Source of the DNA: an uncultured Clostridia bacterium
Lineage (GTDB): Bacteria; Bacillota; Clostridia; Oscillospirales; Oscillospiraceae
Assembly (NCBI GenBank): GCA_947177115.1
Contig: CAMWTG010000065.1
Coordinates: forward strand, 1 to 11,126
DNA: 11,126 nucleotides
Reading direction: 5' to 3'
In this document: positions 6,765 through 11,126 of the stretch, piece after piece
Numbering within the stretch: position 1 is the first letter of the stretch
Layout: each line of letters starts with the position of its first letter
Position numbers and translations under genes: made by a program
Notes under the pieces: model-generated
What the model was told of the DNA's origin: nothing
Database searches by the model: none
The model's input: the letters and a program-made list of their open reading frames with translations, nothing else

Positions 6765-6962
6765 TCATTTCTTCTTTTTCCAGAATTTTATCAGCAGACA
6801 AATGGTGATCAGCACCACCGCCGCTACCAGGATATAGGGCAGAAAGTGCATTGTGTACAGCACGGCGATTGCTCCCGGCGAGGCAATCACGTCCGCGCGG
6901 GCTGTGGCGGTCAGGGACAGGACTGTCAGCAGCGTCAGCGACAGGGTGAGAAGCTTTTTCAT
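6765..6962 (-). CDS. 65-aa signal-peptide plus membrane-helix peptide, unknown function
   Basis: The short product has a signal peptide (MKKLLTLSLTLLTVLSL, ending ATARAD near residue 24), about 15 linker residues, one membrane helix (about 40-60, FLPYILVAAVVLITICLL) and the tail KFWKKKK. After cleavage only a 42-residue membrane peptide would remain. Both ends closely match the signal peptide and anchor of the 271-aa protein encoded 10 bases downstream, as if the ectodomain had been removed. The start at 6962 is set by CGGAGG nine bases upstream; the frame is open farther upstream to 7085, but that would run antisense-free through the preceding gene and lose the signal peptide. It is 14 bases from the upstream 110-aa gene, so co-transcription is likely. 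Function is unknown; it may be a membrane partner of its larger neighbour. Confidence 0.75.
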   Translation of the reverse strand: MKKLLTLSLTLLTVLSLTATARADVIASPGAIAVLYTMHFLPYILVAAVVLITICLLIKFWKKKK

Positions 6963-6976
6963 AGCAATTCCTCCGT

Positions 6977-7309
6977 TTACAGCAGATTGATGGCGCATCC
7001 CACGCCGTAGGAAAACAGGTTGACCAGCAGTGCGAAAAGGAAGGGCCGCTTGACCTGGTCCGAAAAGGCGCGGTAGCAGCGCCACTCCACCAGGACGGCG
7101 GACGCCTCCAGAAGAATAGTCACCAGGACGGCGTTCCAGTGCCAGAGGCCGGTGGCCGTATGGTACAGCAGCACCACCGGCGGGTTGGTCAGGACGTTCA
7201 CCAGAGCCACCAGCCCCAGCTCCCGCCTGCCCCGGAGGCCCCAGACCAGGGCAAAGCCCTCCTCAAATACCAGCGTCAGCAGCAGCGACACCGCCAGGAC
7301 CGTCAGCAT
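6977..7309 (-). CDS. 110-aa four-helix membrane protein, unknown function
   Basis: The product is almost wholly hydrophobic with four likely membrane helices: about residues 1-23, 32-53, 59-77 and 89-109. Notable polar positions inside or at helix ends are E16-E17, the VNVLTNPP stretch (37-44), E68 and E74 in the third helix, and a final NLFSYGVG (96-103). Such conserved-looking Asn, Pro and Glu residues suggest a defined family of small clostridial membrane proteins, but I cannot name it. The ATG start follows GGAGG by six bases. The start lies inside the end of the upstream transporter gene (47-base overlap), so translation is probably coupled. It is followed after 14 bases by the 65-aa peptide gene. 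Function cannot be assigned from sequence. Confidence 0.72.
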   Translation of the reverse strand: MLTVLAVSLLLTLVFEEGFALVWGLRGRRELGLVALVNVLTNPPVVLLYHTATGLWHWNAVLVTILLEASAVLVEWRCYRAFSDQVKRPFLFALLVNLFSYGVGCAINLL

Positions 7310-8297
7310 GGGAGACCTCCTTTCTCAGGGGCAGGAGCAGCAGGAACAGGCTTGCCGCCGCGATGGCCGCATAGGATGCCGGGCCTGTCAGGAGGCTGGG
7401 CCAGCCCAGGAAGGACGGCAGATATCCGAGAAACAGCGCGAAGGTCAGCAGGCCGAAGGTGAAGCCCTTCGCCCCGGGCATGGCCCTTGCCGCCGCCCAC
7501 AAGGTGACCGGCATGGTCATATTGAAGAGAAATACCGCCAGGATGCCCGGCAGGGGCAGGGCGGAGGCCAGATACAGCGCCGCCGCCAGCCCCAGGCTCC
7601 CTCCGGCGGCCCGCCCCGCGCCCAGCCGGTCCATGACGAAGCCTCCCGCCGTCTTGCCCAGGACCAGCGCCAGGGTCAGGACCAGCGCCCACTCCGCCTT
7701 CCAGGCAAACGCCTGATTCATCCCCATATAGGACCGCAGGACCACCACCAAAAACAGGGGGACCAGCGCTCCGCAGCTCCCCGGCGCGGATACGTCCGCC
7801 TCCGCGTTGCCGGAGGGGCCCCGGCGTACTGCCAGCAGGACCCCGCCCAATACCAGCAGTCCCGCAGCTCCCAGCCACAGCCCGGGAAACGTTCCCCGTC
7901 CCCACAGGGTCCCAAGGAACAGCCCCAGGGCCCCCGGGGAGACAAACACGCCCAGGGCCCAGGCTTTTTCCCCGCTCCCGTTCAGCACATCGATGCCGCC
8001 GCCCAGATGGAAGAGAGCGTTGCCAATGCCCGCCGTTACGGCGGCGGCGACCGGCAGGGGGAGCAGGTAGGCTAATGCGGTCAGGGCGCATCCGGCGGCG
8101 GAGACGGCGCCGTTCCGGTCCAGGCGGTCCGCCAGCAGGCCGAAGGGCATTTGCAGCGCAAAGGCGCAGAAATTGTACAGCAGCAGGCATAGGGAAAAGT
8201 CCGCCGCGCCGGACATGGTCCGGAACACCAGAAGAGCACAGCTGAGGTCTACCCAGAAATGAGCCAGGCTGTAGAGGCCCAACAATTTTTTGCCCAT
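7263..8297 (-). CDS. MFS-type transporter, short form
   Basis: The 344-aa product is a polytopic membrane protein with about ten to eleven hydrophobic segments. It resembles the major facilitator superfamily, in the style of fosmidomycin-resistance-like (Fsr) transporters. Supporting features are HFWVDLSCALL near the N-terminus (13-23), a motif-A-like FGLLADRLDR (52-61) between helices 2 and 3, GIGNALFHLGGG (90-101), and a second motif-A-like region GGFVMDRLG at the start of the second half. At 344 aa it is shorter than the usual 390-420, so some helices may be short or missing. The ATG at 8297 was chosen because AAAGGAG precedes it and the peptide then begins MGKKLLGLYSLAHFW; upstream in-frame codons would cross the malQ terminator. 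It heads a four-gene cluster and overlaps the next gene by 47 bases. Substrate is unknown; drug or metabolite efflux is a guess from family. Confidence 0.75.
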   Translation of the reverse strand: MGKKLLGLYSLAHFWVDLSCALLVFRTMSGAADFSLCLLLYNFCAFALQMPFGLLADRLDRNGAVSAAGCALTALAYLLPLPVAAAVTAGIGNALFHLGGGIDVLNGSGEKAWALGVFVSPGALGLFLGTLWGRGTFPGLWLGAAGLLVLGGVLLAVRRGPSGNAEADVSAPGSCGALVPLFLVVVLRSYMGMNQAFAWKAEWALVLTLALVLGKTAGGFVMDRLGAGRAAGGSLGLAAALYLASALPLPGILAVFLFNMTMPVTLWAAARAMPGAKGFTFGLLTFALFLGYLPSFLGWPSLLTGPASYAAIAAASLFLLLLPLRKEVSHADGPGGVAAADAGI

Positions 8298-8351
8298 GGG
8301 GATCACTCCTTTCACTTGCTTAGACGAAAACGGGAACAAAATGTGCCGTGG

Positions 8352-8395
8352 AAAAAGAAAACAGCGTCCCCAGCCTGCGGGGCCGGGGACGCTGT
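8352..8395 (-). terminator. Strong intrinsic terminator of malQ
   Basis: On the minus strand ACAGCGTCCCC (8395-8385) pairs perfectly over 11 bp with GGGGACGCTGT (8371-8361), followed at once by TTTCTTTTTC (8360-8351). It lies 100 bases after the malQ stop and 55 bases before the transporter start. No convincing promoter is visible between it and 8297, so it could also act as an attenuator in the leader of the transporter cluster. Confidence 0.8.
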
Positions 8396-8495
8396 TGGGA
8401 ATATGGGATCTGAAAAGCTGCTGTGGAGGGCAGGTTCTGCGATACCCAGGGTCTGCAATTTCAGAAACCATGCATCAAAAATAGATTTCCCTGCG

Positions 8496-9974
8496 TTAAA
8501 TTCTGCCGTACATCCTGGTGTAGAGGTACAGTTTTTTGGCCAGTGCAGGGCTGGCCTCGCCGGGCAGGAGGCGCCAGCGCCAGTTGCCCTCCGGCGTGCC
8601 GGGGGTGTTCATCCGCCCCTCGGCCCCCAGGCCCAGGCAGTCCTGCATCTGCACCACAAAGGTGTCCGCCACCGAGGACATGCCGCCCCGGATCATCCCC
8701 CAGTGGAAGCCCTCCGCCTCGTTGAGTCCCAGGTATTTCCGGGCCATGGTCACGTTGGACCGGTCCGCCTGCTCCCGCCATTGCATGACCGTCTCGTTAT
8801 CGTGGGTGCCCACATAGCAGACGCAGTGGGGCGTGTAGGTGTGGGGCAGGTAGTTGCTGGGCTCGCGGGTGTCGAAGGCGAATTCCAGCACCTTCATCCC
8901 CGGCAGCTTGGAGTCCTCCAGCAGCTGGTGGACGGCGGGGGTGAGGAAACCCAAGTCCTCGGCAATGAACCGCAGGTCATGGAACCATGCCGTAAGAGTA
9001 CCCACCAGATCCATGCCGGGGCCCTTCCGCCAGCGGCCCACTCTGGCGGTCTTTTCGCCATAGGGCACCGCCCAGTAGCTCTCCATGCCCCGGAAGTGAT
9101 CGATGCGGATGACATCGAAGAGCTTGCCCGCGCCCTCCACGCGGCGGATCCACCAGCCGTAGCCGTCCTGCTTCATCCGGTCGTAATCGTAGAGGGGATT
9201 GCCCCACAGCTGGCCATCAGCGGAGAAGTAGTCCGGCGGCACGCCGGAGACTTCGGTGGGCACGTTGCCCTCCCCCAGCTGGAAGTGTTGGGGCTCCGCC
9301 CACACATCGGCGGAATCCATGGCCACGTAGATGGGCAGGTCGCCGATGATCTGGATATCCAGGGAATGGATGTAGTCCCGCAGGGCGTTCCACTGCCGGA
9401 AGAACAGGTATTGGAGGTAGCTGTAAAAGGCAACGTCTTCCGCCAGCTCCCGGCTGTAGCGCTCCACCGCCTCCGGCCTGCGCAGGCGGATGTCCTCGTC
9501 CGGCCAGTCCAGCCAGCTCTTCATACCGAAATGACTCTTCACGGCCATATAAAGGGCGTAGTTGTCCAGCCACTTGTTTTCCTGGCGGAATGTGTCCACC
9601 GCCGCCTTGTCCCGGGGATAGCCGGTGCGGAAGGCTTTGCGGAGTACATGGAAACGGGATTCATAGATTTTGCCGTAGTCCACATACCGGGGGTCATTGC
9701 CCCAGCCGGCCTCCTCCAGGCTGGCCTTGTCCAGCAGTCCGTCTTCGGCCAGCAGGTCCAAGTCGATGAAATAGGGGTTGCCAGCAAAGGTGGAAAAGCT
9801 CTGGTAGGGGCTGTCGCCGTAGCTGGTGGGGCCCAGGGGAAGCAGCTGCCAGTATTTCTGTCCGGCGGCATGGAGGAAGTCTGCGAAAGCATAAGCCTCC
9901 CGGCCCAGGGTGCCGATCCCATAGGGAGCCGGAAGAGCGGAGATGGGAAGGAGGATGCCGCTTCTGCGGTCCAT
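8496..9974 (-). CDS. malQ: 4-alpha-glucanotransferase (amylomaltase, GH77)
   Basis: The 492-aa product is a GH77 enzyme that moves 1,4-alpha-glucan chains between maltooligosaccharides, releasing glucose, in cytoplasmic maltodextrin or glycogen metabolism. The start RRSGILLPISALP and the GxxYW-QLLPLGPT segment are typical. The three catalytic residues are all present: nucleophile D292 in RIDHFRG, acid/base E339 in FIAEDLG, and stabilising D392 in GTHDNE. Substrate-loop motifs VSGVPPDYFS and GQLWGNPLYDY are also seen. Length is normal for the short bacterial form. I place the start at ATG 9974; the frame is open to 10028, but that codon overlaps the -10 box of the promoter at 10027-10055. The ribosome site is weak (GAAAGAG). 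It stands alone, with a promoter behind and a strong terminator after it, and no other mal or glg gene in view. Confidence 0.96.
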   Translation of the reverse strand: MDRRSGILLPISALPAPYGIGTLGREAYAFADFLHAAGQKYWQLLPLGPTSYGDSPYQSFSTFAGNPYFIDLDLLAEDGLLDKASLEEAGWGNDPRYVDYGKIYESRFHVLRKAFRTGYPRDKAAVDTFRQENKWLDNYALYMAVKSHFGMKSWLDWPDEDIRLRRPEAVERYSRELAEDVAFYSYLQYLFFRQWNALRDYIHSLDIQIIGDLPIYVAMDSADVWAEPQHFQLGEGNVPTEVSGVPPDYFSADGQLWGNPLYDYDRMKQDGYGWWIRRVEGAGKLFDVIRIDHFRGMESYWAVPYGEKTARVGRWRKGPGMDLVGTLTAWFHDLRFIAEDLGFLTPAVHQLLEDSKLPGMKVLEFAFDTREPSNYLPHTYTPHCVCYVGTHDNETVMQWREQADRSNVTMARKYLGLNEAEGFHWGMIRGGMSSVADTFVVQMQDCLGLGAEGRMNTPGTPEGNWRWRLLPGEASPALAKKLYLYTRMYGRI

Positions 9975-10026
9975 AACGATCACTCTTTCTGTTTCAATTT
10001 TTAAGGGAGGATGCCCTGTGCTACTC

Positions 10027-10055
10027 ATCTTATCATTATCGCCGCCGCGTGTAAA
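10027..10055 (-). promoter_or_regulatory. malQ promoter
   Basis: On the minus strand TTTACA (10055-10050) and an extended -10 TGATAAGAT (box TAAGAT, 10032-10027) are 17 bases apart. The start would be near 10020, leaving a 5' leader of about 45 bases before ATG 9974. Confidence 0.6.
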
Positions 10056-10108
10056 GGGAGAAAAAGAGCGCGTAGGGAAAAATTATGAGAAAAATCTTGT
10101 GGAAGCTC

Positions 10109-10137
10109 TTGACAAGAGGCGGGTTTTGCGGTATACT
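10109..10137 (+). promoter_or_regulatory. Consensus promoter of the tRNA operon
   Basis: TTGACA (10109-10114) is a perfect -35, TATACT (10132-10137) a near-perfect -10, and the spacer is 17 bases. The start is expected near 10144, about 35 bases before tRNA-Met. Such strong promoters are usual for stable RNA genes. Confidence 0.85.
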
Positions 10138-10142
10138 AACTC

Positions 10143-10162
10143 CTGCCTGACCGGTCGGGCAG
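10143..10162 (+). repeat. 10-bp inverted repeat in the tRNA leader
   Basis: CTGCCTGACC (10143-10152) and GGTCGGGCAG (10153-10162) are complementary, with one G-U pair in plus-strand RNA, and are followed by TTTT. It begins at the expected transcription start, so the primary transcript would start with a hairpin. It may serve 5' processing or be an incidental palindrome. Confidence 0.5.
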
Positions 10163-10178
10163 TTTTGGCCGGGTCTAT

Positions 10179-10255
10179 GGCGGCGTAGCTCAGTTGGCCA
10201 GAGCATTCGGTTCATACCCGAAGTGTCACCGGTTCGAATCCAGTCGCCGCTACCA
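10179..10255 (+). tRNA. tRNA-Met (CAU), elongator type
   Basis: A 77-base cloverleaf with encoded CCA. The anticodon stem TTCGG/CCGAA encloses the loop TTCATAC, anticodon CAT at 10213-10215. The acceptor GGCGGCG pairs with CGCCGCT, closing with G1-U72, so it lacks the initiator C1-A72 mismatch and the GGG/CCC anticodon stem; it looks like elongator tRNA-Met rather than initiator. A lysidine-type tRNA-Ile2 also carries CAT but is less like this sequence. One oddity is a C-A mismatch in the T stem (ACCGG opposite CCAGT). Confidence 0.95.
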
Positions 10256-10279
10256 TGTCCCTTTTATGGGGCAGCCCTT

Positions 10280-10354
10280 GGCGCGTTGGTCAAGCGGCTA
10301 AGACACCGCCCTTTCACGGCGGTAACACGGGTTCGATTCCCGTACGCGTCACCA
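10280..10354 (+). tRNA. tRNA-Glu (UUC)
   Basis: A 75-base cloverleaf with encoded CCA. The anticodon stem CCGCC/GGCGG encloses CTTTCAC, anticodon TTC at 10313-10315. The acceptor GGCGCGT pairs with ACGCGTC (one G-U), and the T stem ACGGG/CCCGT is perfect. It is the second gene of the tRNA operon. Confidence 0.96.
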
Positions 10355-10381
10355 AGACGGGAGGAATCGCTCCCGTCAAAC

Positions 10382-10458
10382 GGAGGCTTAGCTCAGCTGG
10401 TTAGAGCGCATGCTTCACACGCATGAGGCCACTGGTTCGAGTCCAGTAGTCTCCACCA
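10382..10458 (+). tRNA. tRNA-Val (CAC)
   Basis: A 77-base cloverleaf with encoded CCA. The anticodon stem CATGC/GCATG encloses TTCACAC, anticodon CAC at 10416-10418, reading GUG. The acceptor GGAGGCT pairs with AGTCTCC (one G-U) and the T stem ACTGG/CCAGT is perfect. It is the last gene of the operon, and its 3' end faces the integrase fragment, making the 3' half a candidate attachment site. Confidence 0.96.
10433..10458 (+). other. Candidate attachment site in the tRNA-Val 3' end
   Basis: The T loop to CCA part of tRNA-Val (TTCGAGTCCAGTAGTCTCC and CCA) lies about 180 bases from the end of a tyrosine recombinase gene. Tyrosine recombinases commonly use the 3' half of tRNA genes as attB, leaving the tRNA intact. 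The matching direct repeat at the other end of the element would lie beyond position 11126, so this is inference from position only. Confidence 0.45.
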
Positions 10459-10497
10459 AAATCCATCAAATCCGAACGGATTTGATGGATTTTCTCT
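10458..10497 (+). terminator. 17-bp palindromic terminator of the tRNA operon
   Basis: Bases 10458-10474 and 10477-10493 are perfect reverse complements around AA, beginning at the last base of tRNA-Val CCA. The distal arm ends in TTTT followed by CTCTTGTTTTC, a U-rich tail for plus-strand RNA. The stem also starts with AAAA, so it could stop minus-strand transcripts from the integrase side as well. Confidence 0.8.
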
Positions 10498-10589
10498 TGT
10501 TTTCAGTACTTTTTAGATGCGTTTATTTTTTGGTTTCTGGCGTGACCCACGGGTTAACCCACACGGGGATAGACTCGGATAGGACGGGA

Positions 10590-10622
10590 CAGCACCGGAC
10601 GGGATCTTCTCGTCTGGTGCTG
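10590..10622. repeat. 12-bp hairpin between integrase and tRNA-Val
   Basis: CAGCACCGGACG (10590-10601) pairs with CGTCTGGTGCTG (10611-10622) with one G-U pair in plus-strand RNA (an A-C mismatch on the minus strand) and a 9-base loop. On the minus strand it lies 18 bases after the integrase stop with no U run. The stretch 10494-10640 holds no gene; it also has the palindrome GGGTTAACCC (10551-10560) and short GGA-rich repeats (10565-10605) that might be recombinase arm sites. Confidence 0.55.
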
Positions 10623-10640
10623 CCCTGTTGCGGAATTTTT

Positions 10641-11126
10641 TTACATCGCTTGACTGATGACCGCGCCGATGGTGTCCGCCGCGTCCTGCTTCATCTGGGC
10701 TGTGGCGTGGGTGTAGGTATTGAGGGTAAAGCCTGCGGAGTAGTGGCCCAAGGCCCCGGAGAGGGTTTTCACATCTACGCCGTTCTTGAGAGACAGGGTA
10801 GCGAAAAGATGCCCTTATGTCGTGAAATCGGACATGCTCCGCACCGATGGCTTTTAGGATTTTGTCGTGGATGCGGCGGAAGGCGTCGGGGTCATACATG
10901 GTGCCGGTTTTGGGCGAGGGAAACATGTATTGATTTTTCGAATGCTTTCGGTGTTCCTCGATTAAGAGGTCTACCGCCTGCTGTGGAATCGCCATCATTC
11001 GGACGGAGTTCTGTGTCTTGGGTTGGCTGACTACGAGTTCACCGTTGATCCGGTTGACCTGCTTTGTCACGGAGATCGTCCGGGCTTCTGCGTCCAGGTC
11101 AGTCCAGAGAAGAGCCAGCAGTTCAC
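10641..11126 (-). pseudogene. Tyrosine recombinase/integrase, C-terminal part, frameshifted and cut by the window edge
   Basis: Reading leftward from the window edge, the frame gives ELLALLWTDLDAEART, then SVTKQVNRINGE and PKTQNSVRMMAIP, typical of phage-type integrase catalytic domains just after the box I arginine, which lies outside the window. At VRFHDIR the frame breaks. Removing one G from the GGG at 10812-10814 restores HDIRHLFATLSLKNGVDV, then LSGALGHYSAGF, NTYTHATAQM and a stop after ISQAM at 10641-10643. With that correction box II (HXXR), the GH motif and the nucleophile Tyr in NTYTH are all present, so the enzyme is otherwise well kept. Without it the frame runs as junk to 10513. 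A sequencing error or a recent inactivating mutation are both possible. Its place beside tRNA-Val suggests it belongs to an integrated element extending to the right. Confidence 0.85.

Noticed and set aside
8298..8495. T-box or other riboswitch before the transporter gene
   Set aside because: No T-box AGGGTGGNACCGCG-like sequence or other known riboswitch core was seen; the hairpin is a plain terminator.
8259..10004. Very long plus-strand frame (581 codons) opposite malQ
   Set aside because: It is the mirror frame of a GC-rich GH77 gene with all catalytic residues on the minus strand; its product lacks recognisable domains and has no ribosome site.
10513..10810. Continuation of the integrase frame to 10513
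   Set aside because: After box II the peptide is unlike any integrase, while the +1-corrected frame gives the conserved GH and Tyr motifs and a stop at 10641.

Overview
The window looks like a chromosomal segment of a GC-rich clostridial gut-type bacterium, most likely Bacillota/Clostridia in or near the Oscillospiraceae. This is inferred from the gene families (a YhaN-like ATPase, a CmpB-type membrane protein, HemW, GH77 MalQ), strong AGGAGG-type ribosome sites, GC-rich coding DNA with A/T-rich gaps, and the tRNA sequences. I could not confirm taxonomy by search. Almost all protein genes lie on the minus strand.

From left to right: (1) 3-89 is the last codons of a probable plus-strand gene. 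(2) 93-550 is non-coding and forms one large imperfect palindrome made of nested hairpins. It sits between the 3' ends of two convergent genes. (3) 562-4501, minus strand, is a probable operon transcribed from about 4513 leftward: a 730-aa YhaN/SbcC-like ATPase, a CmpB-like membrane protein, and an Mrp/ApbC iron-sulfur carrier ATPase. (4) 4666-5874 is hemW, with its own promoter and terminator. (5) 5939-8297 is a tightly packed four-gene minus-strand cluster: a short MFS-type transporter, a 110-aa four-helix membrane protein, a 65-aa signal-peptide/membrane peptide, and a 271-aa secreted, membrane-anchored SH3-like protein. (6) 8496-9974 is malQ (4-alpha-glucanotransferase), apparently transcribed alone, with a clear promoter and intrinsic terminator. 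(7) 10109-10497, plus strand, is a tRNA operon Met(CAU)-Glu(UUC)-Val(CAC) with a consensus promoter and a 17-bp palindromic terminator. (8) 10641-11126, minus strand, is the C-terminal part of a tyrosine recombinase with a one-base frameshift, running off the window edge. It lies next to the 3' end of tRNA-Val, the classic position for an integrated element.

Most genes are housekeeping: Fe-S delivery, heme handling, glucan metabolism and translation. The less ordinary parts are the strand-symmetric fold-back repeat at 93-550, the uncharacterised membrane/secreted cluster with a paralogous large/small protein pair, and the integrase border at tRNA-Val. I found no complete novel defence or mobile system, no CRISPR array and no rRNA.
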